The notes under the pieces are model-generated. The model saw nothing but the letters and a program-made list of their open reading frames with translations, searched no databases and had not been told where the DNA came from. From positions 124,001-188,000 of the forward strand of contig MKUW01000015.1 of assembly GCA_001899005.1 (NCBI GenBank): a stretch of DNA of 64,000 nucleotides. The letters run 5' to 3'. Positions 53,706 through 62,900 of the stretch are shown one piece after another. The number at the start of each line of letters is the position of its first letter. Within the stretch, counting starts at the first letter, position 1. Made by a program: the position numbers and the translations under genes. Origin of the DNA: Chloroflexi bacterium 44-23 (GTDB taxonomy: Bacteria; Chloroflexota; Anaerolineae; Anaerolineales; Anaerolineaceae).

Positions 53706-55378
53706 AGAAAATACGTTTTTGTATTATTTCAGCAATTATTTTGGGATTATCATTGGGATGTTCATATCATCCGAATCCCAATCCAACTCCTGAAGATACT
53801 CAGACCATTCCTAAACCCGGATTTACTCTCGAATCCCCAACTCCATTTTTACCCTTAGAATTAACCCCAACAACCATTCCCCCTAAAAAAATTATCGTTT
53901 CAATTCCAGCGTATTGGGACTTAAACCACACGATTGTTATCAAAAATGATGCTATCGAATTAGTGACCACTGATTCAGAGTCTGACTGTAAACTTACTGA
54001 TGAAGGATTTACGATTCCAGCAGGGGAGATTGTTTTGAATGTGGTCAAGCAATTTCCGATAACCGAAGATGGGCTTACGATGGGGGAATTGGCAGATGTC
54101 ATTCGTAAATCGCATACTGAAAATGGCCCTGCCATCAGAATTGATGAACGCATATATGATTTTGTAACTAAATTGCTGCCTGTTGATTCCGGAGATTTAT
54201 TTACAGGTGAATTAAAAAATCTTACCGATTTTCTTTACAAAAATAAAGACAATTTGGCTATCATTCCGTTTGAAGAAACGATACCGGCTTACAAAGTTCT
54301 GCAAGTAGACGGCCAATCACCTTTTGATCAGGGTTTTGATTCGAAATCCTATCCTTTGACTTTCCAGGTAGGTTATGTTTGTAAGCAGCCGAAAGATCAG
54401 GCCCTGCTCGATTCTCTCACGAATCCGTTTGTTAGCAATCGTGATTCCAAGAAATTTGCTTCCGTACTGATTACAGGCACCACTGCATTGACGCGTGCGA
54501 TAGCTGCCAAAATGGAATTGAACGGCATGAATTATCCGGGTGAAAAAGTAAAATTTTGGTTTGATCAGGCTGACATATCTCACATTTCCAATGAGGTTTC
54601 CTTTAATAAAAATTGCCCACCTGCCAATCCATATCAGACAGATTTAATGTTTTGCAGTCGACCGGAATATGCACAATTATTTGCTTACTTAGGTGTAGAT
54701 ATCGTAGAGCTTTCCGGGAACCATCTGGCTGACAAAGGTGTTCCTGCGCTCGAAAACACGTTTTCTATCTTGCGGGAGATGAGAATTCCCTATTATGCAG
54801 CAGGTTTTAATCGTGAAGAAGCGGAGCAGCCCGTTCGCTTTGACATCAACGAAAATAAGTTTTCCTTCCTGGGGTGCAATCAAGCCGGGCCAAGCTTCGT
54901 ATGGTTGACTGAAATCCTTTCCGGTGTGTTACCCTGTGATATGGATCGTATGGCGGGACTGGTTGAAGCTGAAGTCAATGCCGGCTACCTGCCAATTGTC
55001 ACTTTTCAATATGGCGAAACTTATCAATTTGACGCGCTACCATACCAGAAAAGAGATTTTCGTCAAATGGTAGATGCGGGCGCGGTTATTGTGAGTGGAA
55101 GTCAGGCACATGTGCCTATGTCGATGGAAATTTACCGCGGTGCTTTCATTCATTACGGGCTGGGTAATCTGTTTTTTGATCAAATGGATATTCCGGTGGT
55201 AGGAACCCGGCGAGAATTCTTGGATCGTCATATATTTTATAATGGTAGATATATGGGAGTTCAACTTTTGACGGCCATGTTGGAAGATTATTCCCAGCCA
55301 CGACCAATGACGAATACAGAACGCGATAGCCTCTTGCAAGATGCTTTCAAATATTTTCAAAGGGTAGAAGAAGAATGA
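53702..55378 (+). CDS. CapA-family lipoprotein, second of a tandem pair
   Basis: 558 residues; a short signal peptide ends in the lipobox LSLGC (Cys ~20), then a Pro-rich linker. It shares with the preceding gene the N-terminal extension, the sequence ISHISNEVSFNKNCPPANP, LSGNHLADKG, SGSQAHVPM and HYGLGNLFFDQ, so the pair arose by duplication. The metallophosphoesterase fold of the PGA_cap family is predicted. Start ATG overlaps the upstream stop by four bases and the cyclase-family gene downstream also overlaps by four. So three proteins are made from one coupled message. Function in surface polymer handling is inferred. Confidence 0.87.
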   Translation: MKKIRFCIISAIILGLSLGCSYHPNPNPTPEDTQTIPKPGFTLESPTPFLPLELTPTTIPPKKIIVSIPAYWDLNHTIVIKNDAIELVTTDSESDCKLTDEGFTIPAGEIVLNVVKQFPITEDGLTMGELADVIRKSHTENGPAIRIDERIYDFVTKLLPVDSGDLFTGELKNLTDFLYKNKDNLAIIPFEETIPAYKVLQVDGQSPFDQGFDSKSYPLTFQVGYVCKQPKDQALLDSLTNPFVSNRDSKKFASVLITGTTALTRAIAAKMELNGMNYPGEKVKFWFDQADISHISNEVSFNKNCPPANPYQTDLMFCSRPEYAQLFAYLGVDIVELSGNHLADKGVPALENTFSILREMRIPYYAAGFNREEAEQPVRFDINENKFSFLGCNQAGPSFVWLTEILSGVLPCDMDRMAGLVEAEVNAGYLPIVTFQYGETYQFDALPYQKRDFRQMVDAGAVIVSGSQAHVPMSMEIYRGAFIHYGLGNLFFDQMDIPVVGTRREFLDRHIFYNGRYMGVQLLTAMLEDYSQPRPMTNTERDSLLQDAFKYFQRVEEE

Positions 55379-56025
55379 TGCTAAAACCAAGAATATTTGA
55401 TATCAGTGTATCAATTTCAGAAGATTTGCCTGTCTGGCCTGGGGACCCAAGTGTGGAAATCAATCTCGACAGCTCAATTTTACAGGGATCTTTAGCCAAT
55501 ATCAGCTCAATAAAATTTGGTTTACATTCTGGCACCCACATAGATGCCCCTTTCCATTTCATTCAAAATGGGGCAAAACTCGATCAGATTGCGCTTGAAC
55601 GGCTAACCGGGCCTGCGTTGGTGATTGAAATTTCTGGCAGCAATAACATGATTAGCAGAAAAACATTGGAGGACTTGAATCTTAATTCCTGGCCTGCCAG
55701 GATTTTGTTCAAAACCAGAAATTCATCATTTTGGCAAAACAAACCACATTATTTTCAAAAGGATTTTTGTGCTTTGGAGTTATCCGCTGCCCAATTTTTG
55801 GTAGCGAAAGGCGTCAGATTGATCGGAATCGATTATCTTTCGGTTGCTCCTTATGCAGACCCGCTTCCTGTCCATAAAGAACTATTGCGCAATGAAATTA
55901 TCATTTTGGAAAGTATTGACTTGAATGCAATCGAACCCGGTCTATATGAGTTGGTTTGCCTGCCATTGAAACTGATCAATACAGAAGCAGCACCCGCTCG
56001 CGCAATCTTAATTAAATCGGGTTAG
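55375..56025 (+). CDS. Cyclase-family hydrolase (kynurenine-formamidase-like)
   Basis: 216 residues. The metal-binding signature HSGTHIDAPFHF is at residues ~45-56, and VWPGDPSV near the start and GIDYLSVAP further on are typical of the cyclase/formamidase family (PF04199). Such enzymes open cyclic amides or hydrolyse N-formyl groups using a divalent metal. No signal peptide. Which substrate it uses is unclear. Translational coupling to the CapA-like pair suggests a common process, but no known pathway joins them. The DUF309 gene converges on it with a 4-base gap. Confidence 0.87.
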   Translation: MMLKPRIFDISVSISEDLPVWPGDPSVEINLDSSILQGSLANISSIKFGLHSGTHIDAPFHFIQNGAKLDQIALERLTGPALVIEISGSNNMISRKTLEDLNLNSWPARILFKTRNSSFWQNKPHYFQKDFCALELSAAQFLVAKGVRLIGIDYLSVAPYADPLPVHKELLRNEIIILESIDLNAIEPGLYELVCLPLKLINTEAAPARAILIKSG

Positions 56026-56029
56026 CTAC

Positions 56030-56425
56030 CTATTTTGCGCGGTTTGAAAAAAGGATCGGTTTAAATAATTGTGTGATGAAATTCGATATGTTTTCTTCCG
56101 GTGTGGACAAAAGAGTTTGATAAACCAAATTTGCGTTGCTTCGTAAATTCTCCACATCAATCCCAAGACAAACCTCTGGATATGGTTTAAGCCACCTTTG
56201 TGCTCTCTCCAGCATTATTTTTCCCCCACGATAATTACCCTTGCTGATGTGATAATAGGCTACCCCAACCTGCAAAATTCCGCGATACAACTCGCGGATT
56301 GGACCATGTTCCTCGCGCCAGGCTAATTCCAATTCCTCGTGTGCCTCAAAATATTGTTGCTGGTTATAAAGCTGAATTCCTTTGAGGGCTCGAGGATGGA
56401 TTGGGATGGAATAAAACTCGCGCAT
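56030..56425 (-). CDS. DUF309 family protein
   Basis: 131 residues, all-helical. The DUF309 core is visible: QQYFEAHEELELAWR, then LYRGILQVGVAYYHI and GNYRGGKIMLERAQRWL. This family has no settled function; its members are small cytoplasmic proteins. AGGAA lies before ATG. TATAGT about 25 bases upstream is a candidate -10 box, so it probably has its own promoter, divergent from the class-III aminotransferase. Confidence 0.85.
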   Translation of the reverse strand: MREFYSIPIHPRALKGIQLYNQQQYFEAHEELELAWREEHGPIRELYRGILQVGVAYYHISKGNYRGGKIMLERAQRWLKPYPEVCLGIDVENLRSNANLVYQTLLSTPEENISNFITQLFKPILFSNRAK

Positions 56426-56566
56426 AAATTTCCTGGCACTATACTTAAGAGAAAGAGTTAATTTTCACAAACCAATAATATCGGACAGGTACACCTTCAG
56501 TATCCTACCAATTTATGTTAAGATATGCAATGAAATTCATCTTTTTGAAGTATACAGGAGCGTTTT

Positions 56567-57943
56567 GTGATTGATATTGATGATTATGATAAGTTTGAGA
56601 ATCTGAGTCAAGATGAAATTTATGAACTTTGTGTACAGACGAATTTTTGGACCTGGTCAGCTCAACGGGGAGTAAAACCGCTTGCGATCGACCACGCAAA
56701 GGGGGTTTATTTCTGGGATATGGATGGTAAGAGGTATCTGGACTTTAATTCGATGGTGATGTGTGTCAATATCGGTCACGAGGATGAGCGTGTGATTCAA
56801 ACCATGGTGAAACAAGCCTACGATCTGCCTTTTTCAGGTCCAAAAATGGCCTCCCGTCCACGTGCCTTGCTGGGTAAAATGTTCAAGACAATTCTGCCCG
56901 AGCAACTGGACCACTTCTTGTATACCCTGGGCGGGGCGGATGCCAATGAAAATGCGATTAAATTGGCGAGAGCCTATACGGGCAAATTTAAAATTCTAGC
57001 TCGTTATCGTTCATATCACGGGGCTACATATGGCGCGACTGCGTTGACTGGTGATCCGCGCCGGCTGGCATGGGAACCTTCCGTGATGATGGGTGTGGTA
57101 CATTTTCTAGACCCCTATCAATATCGCTCAACATTTCATAAAAACCAGCCAGAAATATCCGAAGAAGCGTTTTCTCGCTCATATTTAGATCACCTTGAAG
57201 AAATTATTATGTATGAAGGGCCGAAATCAATCGCAGCGATTATTCTTGAGACAGTGACAGGTTCCAATGGAATCATTATTCCTCCCAGCGGATATCTGGC
57301 AGGTGTGAGAGAAATCTGTGACCGCAATGGAATTGTATTGATTTGTGATGAAGTTATGAGCGGTTTTGGCAGAACGGGGAAATGGTTTGCTTTTGAGCAT
57401 TGGAATATTGTGCCGGATATTGTCACGATGGCCAAGGGGCTTACATCCGGATACGCGCCGCTTGGGGCTGTTGCCATGCGGAAAGAAATAGCACAAGCCT
57501 TTAATGACAAAGTTTTTCAAGGTGGCTTAACATACAATGGGCACGCAGTTTCACTCGCCGCAGCTTATGCGGTTATTAAAGTGATGAAACAGGACCACCT
57601 GGTTGAACGTAGCGCTACACTGGGTTTATTATTGAAAACCTTACTTGACGAATTGTACGATCGCCACCCATCCATTGGTGTGGTGCGTTCCATCGGTCTT
57701 TTTGGTGTAATTGAAGTTGTTAAGGATCGTGTAACCAAAGAACCGATCGCACCATATGGAAGCTCCAGTCCTGTGATGGATAAATTGCGAGCATTTATTT
57801 TGGGCAAAGGCGTTTTTATTTATACTCATTGGCATACAATTCTTATTGTGCCACCTTTGATTATTACTGAAGAGCAACTTAAGGATGGATTTGCGATAAT
57901 TGATCAGGCTTTAGAAATTACGGATGCCGAAATTAAGAAATGA
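56567..57943 (+). CDS. Class-III PLP aminotransferase (taurine-pyruvate/omega-amino type)
   Basis: 458 residues. KGVYFWDMDGKRYLDFNS, ARYRSYHGATYGATALTGD, LICDEVMSGFGRTGKW and the PLP lysine Lys290 in MAKGLTSGYAPLGA are the hallmarks of class III. The family includes taurine-pyruvate, beta-alanine-pyruvate and putrescine aminotransferases; sequence resemblance favours the taurine/omega-amino group but does not settle it. It moves an amino group from an omega-amino compound to pyruvate or 2-oxoglutarate. Start is GTG with AGGAG 8 bases upstream. trxB follows 62 bases later and may share the transcript. Confidence 0.87.
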   Translation: MIDIDDYDKFENLSQDEIYELCVQTNFWTWSAQRGVKPLAIDHAKGVYFWDMDGKRYLDFNSMVMCVNIGHEDERVIQTMVKQAYDLPFSGPKMASRPRALLGKMFKTILPEQLDHFLYTLGGADANENAIKLARAYTGKFKILARYRSYHGATYGATALTGDPRRLAWEPSVMMGVVHFLDPYQYRSTFHKNQPEISEEAFSRSYLDHLEEIIMYEGPKSIAAIILETVTGSNGIIIPPSGYLAGVREICDRNGIVLICDEVMSGFGRTGKWFAFEHWNIVPDIVTMAKGLTSGYAPLGAVAMRKEIAQAFNDKVFQGGLTYNGHAVSLAAAYAVIKVMKQDHLVERSATLGLLLKTLLDELYDRHPSIGVVRSIGLFGVIEVVKDRVTKEPIAPYGSSSPVMDKLRAFILGKGVFIYTHWHTILIVPPLIITEEQLKDGFAIIDQALEITDAEIKK

Positions 57944-58005
57944 GTGTAACTTTTTTGTTTACCAGTGCATCAACTTAAGAATGAAAAGGTAATGAGGAGA
58001 ATCCT

Positions 58006-58977
58006 ATGGATTTAAGTTTTGAAAATTTAATCGGTAATGAGGAAAAACAAAACAATAAAATTGAGAATGTGATCATTCTTGGAGCTGGCCCGGCGGGACT
58101 TTCGGCTGCATTGTATGCTGCCAGAGCTGAACTATCTCCTTTTGTATTAACGGGTATGACGTTAGGCGGTCAGGCAGCACTGACCAATGCGATTGAAAAC
58201 TATCCTGGCTTTCCCGATGGTGTTGGCGGCAGCGAACTTGGTGAGCTATTTCAAAAACAAGCGGAAAGATTTGGGGCTCGTTTCGAATTTGATGTGGTCA
58301 CTGAGGTGGATTTAATCAGCAGTCCTTACGTGATTAAAACATATGGTCAAGAGTTTAGGACAAAGACCCTCATCATCAGTACCGGTGCGAATCCCAACTA
58401 CCTATATGTTCCTGGTGAAAAAGAATTAACCGGCAAGGGTGTATCCTATTGTGGGACTTGTGACGGTTGGTTTTTTAAAGGCAAGAAAATTGTTGTGGTT
58501 GGTGGTGGTGATAGTGCCTTGGAAGAAGGAATCTTTCTGACCCGTTTCGCCACATCCGTGACCATCATTCATCGTCGGGATCAGTTGCGTGCCAGTAAAA
58601 TACTGCAATCGCGTGCTATGGAAAATGAAAGAATCTCTTTTATATGGGATACAGTTGTCAAAGAGATTCGTGGAGAAGAATCGGTTGAATCAGTTTTGCT
58701 CGAAAACGTAAAAAGTGGTGAAACATCAGTGATGGAAACTGATGGAGTATTCATATTTATTGGAAATTCTCCCAACACGGAAATATTCAAAGAGTTCCTG
58801 GACATGGATGCCGAAGGTTTCTTAATAGTGGATGCGAATATGCATACCAATAAACCGGGTGTGTTTGCCGCGGGTGAAGTGATGGATCCACATTATAAAC
58901 AAGTTGTTATTTCTGCCGGCATGGGCGCAGCAGCAGCTATTGAGGCTACTCGTTACCTAGAAGGTCTTGAAGAATAA
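58006..58977 (+). CDS. trxB: Thioredoxin reductase
   Basis: 323 residues. FAD site GAGPAGLSAALYAARA at ~29-44, redox-active Cys149-Gly-Thr-Cys152 in SYCGTCDG, NADPH site VVGGGDSALEEG and the second FAD motif GVFAAGEVMD. It reduces thioredoxin with NADPH. The order of domains and the CxxC in the NADPH domain are those of low-molecular-weight bacterial TrxB. The first ~22 residues ahead of the FAD domain are longer than usual. ATG has AGGAG 9 bases upstream. A bidirectional terminator overlaps the stop codon. Confidence 0.95.
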   Translation: MDLSFENLIGNEEKQNNKIENVIILGAGPAGLSAALYAARAELSPFVLTGMTLGGQAALTNAIENYPGFPDGVGGSELGELFQKQAERFGARFEFDVVTEVDLISSPYVIKTYGQEFRTKTLIISTGANPNYLYVPGEKELTGKGVSYCGTCDGWFFKGKKIVVVGGGDSALEEGIFLTRFATSVTIIHRRDQLRASKILQSRAMENERISFIWDTVVKEIRGEESVESVLLENVKSGETSVMETDGVFIFIGNSPNTEIFKEFLDMDAEGFLIVDANMHTNKPGVFAAGEVMDPHYKQVVISAGMGAAAAIEATRYLEGLEE

Positions 58978-59015
58978 GAAAATAGGCGCTCACCAATAGG
59001 CGCCTATTTTCTTAA
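58976..59015 (+). terminator. Bidirectional terminator between trxB and the LysM gene
   Basis: Arms 58976-58989 and 59000-59013 form a perfect 14-bp stem with a 10-base loop; the outer A and T tracts belong to the stem, giving a T-run on either strand. The left arm begins in the trxB stop codon. Confidence 0.85.
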
Positions 59016-59031
59016 ATATTTAAATTATTAA

Positions 59032-60180
59032 TTAAGGAGTTGGAGAGGCGATTACATTTGCCCACCAAATGAATGTTCGCGGTGTGCTGACTGTTCCAGC
59101 TGGTTCATATACCGGTTGACCATCCTGACCTGTTCTCACCTGACGCACTGGGACGATTGTCCAGCGGATGATGTGCGGAATGGTATCGTTGGGCCTGAAG
59201 GTGGTTGGTATGATGAATTTTGTATCCGTAACATATTGTACTAATTTTCGGCCTTCACCTTCAGTAACATCTTCGACCATCACGGCATACGCTTCATTTT
59301 CTCTCAATGTGCCAACCGAAGCCCATTGTAACGTGATGGTATCATTTGCTGCAGTGAATGGCGCACCGTCGACTGGAAGCAACAAGCTGGGTGGCGCATA
59401 AGGGGGCGGAAGAGTAGCTGTGGGAGTCGGTCCTGCGGTTGGTAATCTTTCGCATAATGGAATGGATAGGTTTTGACCCTCACGAACGATATCGCCTGGT
59501 AAGCTGTTCCAGTCCTTTATTGAATCGATCGAAACATTGTAATTACGTGCAATTGAGCTGAGTGTATCACCGGACACAACCGTGTATGTAATTTTGGTGC
59601 AGGCAGCTTCGGTTGAATCGATTGCACTTAAGGTTGCTGTGGGCTGTGGCGATGGAGTTGGCGTGGGTTGTGGTATTAACAGCGTGGCTCCAACCTGTAA
59701 ATTGCCACAGTTCGAAGATAAATTGTTGCGTGTGATGATACTATTCACAGTTACGTTGAACAAATAAGCGATTGAAAGGCAATCATCATTGAGCTGCACT
59801 TTGTATTCAATGTCCGGTAAAGGTGTCATGGTTGGCTCAAGTGTAGGCGTGGTGGTCGTTGTCGGTGTTACAGTGACCGTTGCAGTAGAGGTAATGGTCA
59901 CAGTAGCGGTAGGTTCGACGACCATTCCCGTTTGATTCAAAAATGCATACACTACACCGGCACCAATTGCCAGGAATACGATAATCATTCCAATAAACAA
60001 GGGTAAATTAAGTGTTATGGCAGGCATTTTTGGGCTTTGAACTTCTTTTTTCTTTTCAGGTGTTTCTGGTTCACTTTGTAAATTTGTTCCACACACCAGG
60101 CAGCGGGTTGCATTTGTGCTTACTCGTGAACCACACACCGGGCATATGGTGTTTTTCGTTGGTTTTTTATCAAGAGTCAT
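59032..60180 (-). CDS. Zinc-ribbon, membrane-anchored double-LysM protein
   Basis: 382 residues. A cytoplasmic N-terminal zinc ribbon (CPVCGSRVSTNATRCLVCG, ~13-31) is followed by a single membrane helix (~55-80) and a Thr/Pro-rich extracytoplasmic linker. Two LysM-type repeats lie at ~122-170 and ~195-243 (the second with TYTVVSGDTLSSIARNYNV). The C-terminal ~110 residues form an Ig-like segment. LysM binds peptidoglycan-type glycans, so the protein should link the membrane to the cell wall. Its partner is unknown. TATAAT near 60233 and AAGGTAAGG before ATG are its likely signals. Confidence 0.8.
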   Translation of the reverse strand: MTLDKKPTKNTICPVCGSRVSTNATRCLVCGTNLQSEPETPEKKKEVQSPKMPAITLNLPLFIGMIIVFLAIGAGVVYAFLNQTGMVVEPTATVTITSTATVTVTPTTTTTPTLEPTMTPLPDIEYKVQLNDDCLSIAYLFNVTVNSIITRNNLSSNCGNLQVGATLLIPQPTPTPSPQPTATLSAIDSTEAACTKITYTVVSGDTLSSIARNYNVSIDSIKDWNSLPGDIVREGQNLSIPLCERLPTAGPTPTATLPPPYAPPSLLLPVDGAPFTAANDTITLQWASVGTLRENEAYAVMVEDVTEGEGRKLVQYVTDTKFIIPTTFRPNDTIPHIIRWTIVPVRQVRTGQDGQPVYEPAGTVSTPRTFIWWANVIASPTP

Positions 60181-60272
60181 AGTGATTCCTTACCTTGGTT
60201 AATTTAAAGGTTTTACTATCCTGGCGGCGATTATATCATGCCGGATTTCTTGAATTAATACATTAAAGCAAT

Positions 60273-60301
60273 TTGATAGCTGAAAAATATTGTGTTATCC
60301 T
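60273..60301 (+). promoter_or_regulatory. Promoter of hemW, near-leaderless
   Basis: TTGATA (60273-60278), 17-base spacer, TATCCT (60296-60301). ATG 60311 lies 9 bases after the -10 box, so the transcript would begin only about 0-4 bases before it; no ribosome site is present. Confidence 0.55.
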
Positions 60302-60310
60302 CAATAATCT

Positions 60311-61489
60311 ATGGACGCTCACAGCATTTATTTACATATACCATTTTGTCAAAAACGATGTTCATATTGCGATTTTAACACATTTGAAGGTATTAATCAC
60401 TTAATTCCCGCGTATGTGGGTGCAATTACACGTGAGATTGAATTGATTGGTCTGTTTTTTGAAGAATGCGTTCCCATTCGGACAATATTTTTCGGCGGGG
60501 GAACCCCTTCATTATTGAACGTAAAGCAATTTCAAGCGATATTTGATTGCATTTCTGAGTCTTTTGACCTCTCGCAACTTAGTGAAGTAAGCCTGGAGGC
60601 AAACCCGGGTACTGTTAATCAAGATTATTTAAATTCTTTGCATGACATTGGTTTTACTCGTATTAGCTTTGGGGTGCAGTCATTGCAACCACATGAGTTG
60701 AGATTGTTACGGCGGATTCATTCAAACCAGGATTCGTTTAATGCTATTCGGTGGGCAAAAGATGCTGGTTTCGAGAATATAAATGTTGATTTAATGTACG
60801 GATTGCCCAACCAAACTGAAGAATTGTGGATGGATACATTAAAACATGTGGTCGAGATGAACATCCAACACTTATCCATGTATGCACTGGGTGTCGAAGA
60901 AGGTACGCCGCTGGCAGATTGGATTGAAACGGGCCTGGTTGCGACACCAGATGATGACCTTAGCGTCGACCTGTATGAATCTGCGTTAGCTTATTTAAGT
61001 CAGTTTGGATTTAGACCCTATGAAATTTCAAATGTCGTAAAAATGGACAATTTGCATGATTTTCGCTGCCAACATAACCTTCAATACTGGCGCAATTTAC
61101 CTTACATAGGAGTGGGTGCCGGGGCGCATGGTTTTATTAAGAATAGAAGGATTGAAAATCTAAAACCTGTCCCGGCTTACATAAATGCATTGCTTCACGA
61201 CAAAATTAATAATGATGGCGATATATACCCCTCGGTCGAAAAGCTGACAGTCATCGACAGATTCACCGAAATGCAAGAGACCATGATGCTTGGTTTGCGG
61301 CTTTTAGAGGAGGGTGTTTCAATCCCTCAATTTATCGAAAGATTTGGTGTCTCTCCGATGGAGGTATTTCAAAAAGAAATATCCATTCTGTCCGGGAGAG
61401 CACAGCTTGACATTATTGATAATAAAATAATCCGCCTGGCAAGTGGCAAAGCGATGGTCAGTAATCAGGTATTGCAATATTTTGTATAG
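60311..61489 (+). CDS. hemW: Radical SAM protein HemW (heme chaperone)
   Basis: 392 residues. The radical-SAM cluster motif is Cys13-x3-Cys17-x2-Cys20 in YLHIPFCQKRCSYCDF. GGGTPSLL and VSLEANPGTV follow, then RISFGVQSLQPHELRLLRRIHS and the HemW-type C-terminal domain (GAGAHGF, RFTEMQETMMLGLRL). HemW-type proteins bind heme and load it into respiratory enzymes; they were formerly annotated as oxygen-independent coproporphyrinogen oxidases, but that activity is not expected from this shorter form. It converges with the L,D-transpeptidase gene, 10 bases apart. Confidence 0.93.
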   Translation: MDAHSIYLHIPFCQKRCSYCDFNTFEGINHLIPAYVGAITREIELIGLFFEECVPIRTIFFGGGTPSLLNVKQFQAIFDCISESFDLSQLSEVSLEANPGTVNQDYLNSLHDIGFTRISFGVQSLQPHELRLLRRIHSNQDSFNAIRWAKDAGFENINVDLMYGLPNQTEELWMDTLKHVVEMNIQHLSMYALGVEEGTPLADWIETGLVATPDDDLSVDLYESALAYLSQFGFRPYEISNVVKMDNLHDFRCQHNLQYWRNLPYIGVGAGAHGFIKNRRIENLKPVPAYINALLHDKINNDGDIYPSVEKLTVIDRFTEMQETMMLGLRLLEEGVSIPQFIERFGVSPMEVFQKEISILSGRAQLDIIDNKIIRLASGKAMVSNQVLQYFV

Positions 61490-61499
61490 ATTGGTAATC

Positions 61500-62552
61500 T
61501 CAAGTAACTAATACTTCAGTTCCAAAGCCCCTTTTTTCAATCGTGACTGAATCTGATGGAGGAATTGCCCATCGAAAAAGCCATTTTGCTTCCTCTGTTT
61601 TCATGTTAATGCAGCCCCTGCTCATTGGTAATCCGAAGTTGTGGTGCCAATAAGTTCCGTGGAATGCCACACCGGTCTCGGGTTCAAAGAAGCAAGCCCA
61701 CGGTACACCTGGTAATTCGTAAGCGAAAATATCAGCAGTCAGTTGTCCATTGCCCATATGCTTGGAGGGCATCTTGGACTGAATATTAAATTTTCCTTTT
61801 GGCGTGTCAGTCGGAATCCCATTCGGGTCGGGATTGCGGTTGGGAACCCCGGAAGATATAAAAGTCTCGAAAACCAGCTCATTATTTTCAAAAGCGCGGA
61901 CGCGCTGGTTGGCAATTGAAATTTCTAATTTTTTCTTATGATGTGGCAGCTCCGGAGAAATAGGTTCCATCTCTTCTGGTGTGATGATCCGCATGTGTTC
62001 TGCAGGCACATCATACTCAACTTCGAGTAATTCATCTTTTAATTTATACCAGAGTTGTCCATCAGGACCTTCTTCAATGCCGGTGATCCAGTGAGTCGAC
62101 TCATAGTAGAGGCGATAAACAGGATCCCAGTATTTATTGGCAACATTACGCATCGTTTGCGTAAAAGGCACCGTTACTTCAGCCAATAATCCTTCAGGCG
62201 GAAATACTGAAGTGATCGGGTTGTAACGAACCTGTACTTTTTGTAAGTAGGCGCTGTGCATAAAGCCGCTCCATACGCGATACCAGCGTGGGTTGTAGCC
62301 CGGACCATCATCAGATACAACCTCATCATACACATTGACAATTTCATCACGTGTACGTTGGTAAAGTATCTTGCTTTTATCGGAAGGTTCAGAATAGACA
62401 CTTACAGATTTCGCGCAAACCCGTGCTAAACTGGTGGTAAATTGTTCATCTCCTGAGCGAAAATAGGGACGAAAAGCTTGCGTGGAAAGAGCGGCTGCTC
62501 CTATCAGTGTGCCTTTTAAGAAGTTCCGTCGTGAAATTTCGTTATTGAACAT
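61500..62552 (-). CDS. Tat-exported L,D-transpeptidase (YkuD family)
   Basis: About 350 residues from ATG 62552. An earlier TTG at 62588 would lie inside the -35 box. The N-terminus has the twin-arginine signal SRRNFLKG followed by a hydrophobic stretch. An SH3-like region occupies ~45-200; the YkuD domain follows, with His in FHGTYWHHNF and the nucleophile Cys314 in SRGCINMKT. It would form 3-3 cross-links in peptidoglycan or attach proteins to it, outside the membrane. The transcript appears leaderless. It ends 10 bases from hemW, which converges on it. Confidence 0.9.
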   Translation of the reverse strand: MFNNEISRRNFLKGTLIGAAALSTQAFRPYFRSGDEQFTTSLARVCAKSVSVYSEPSDKSKILYQRTRDEIVNVYDEVVSDDGPGYNPRWYRVWSGFMHSAYLQKVQVRYNPITSVFPPEGLLAEVTVPFTQTMRNVANKYWDPVYRLYYESTHWITGIEEGPDGQLWYKLKDELLEVEYDVPAEHMRIITPEEMEPISPELPHHKKKLEISIANQRVRAFENNELVFETFISSGVPNRNPDPNGIPTDTPKGKFNIQSKMPSKHMGNGQLTADIFAYELPGVPWACFFEPETGVAFHGTYWHHNFGLPMSRGCINMKTEEAKWLFRWAIPPSDSVTIEKRGFGTEVLVT

Positions 62553-62558
62553 ATAAGC

Positions 62559-62588
62559 ATTATACCAAAGTAGACTTAATGCATCCAA
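62559..62588 (-). promoter_or_regulatory. Promoter of the L,D-transpeptidase gene, leaderless
   Basis: On the minus strand TTGGAT (62588-62583), an 18-base spacer, TATAAT (62564-62559), then 6 bases to ATG 62552. A transcript starting at the usual distance would begin at the ATG itself. No ribosome site can be drawn. Confidence 0.65.
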
Positions 62589-62671
62589 TTAAAATACTGA
62601 TGTTGAAAAAAAGTTTGATAAAAAAAGTGTGCTTTGTTCTTAACCGTTCAGCCATGCCATTGTGAGTCACC

Positions 62672-62766
62672 GTTCTTGTCTTTGGTGGTGCGGCAATCTC
62701 TTTTAAGTAGAATTCTCATAAAACAGAAAATTACTTCGCAATGCCATCATTTTTAGAAAGACTGAG
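62672..62766 (+). repeat. Direct repeat, copy 1
   Basis: About 95 bases that recur at 63085-63179 with roughly 85% identity by eye. The longest exact run shared by the copies is CAATGCCATCATTTTTAGAA plus four bases. GCGGCAATCTC inside is reminiscent of the widespread bacterial GCAATCTC-type intergenic repeats. Confidence 0.85.
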
Positions 62767-62900
62767 TAGTCATTATGAACTTCATTCACCCCCAAGGATG
62801 AAAATTTGGTACTATTTTCAGGTCAGTTACGAAAGGTCTTTGAATTTCACTTTGGAATTAATGGTATGAATAAACAGTTTTTCAACCCAAGTCCGCCGAT

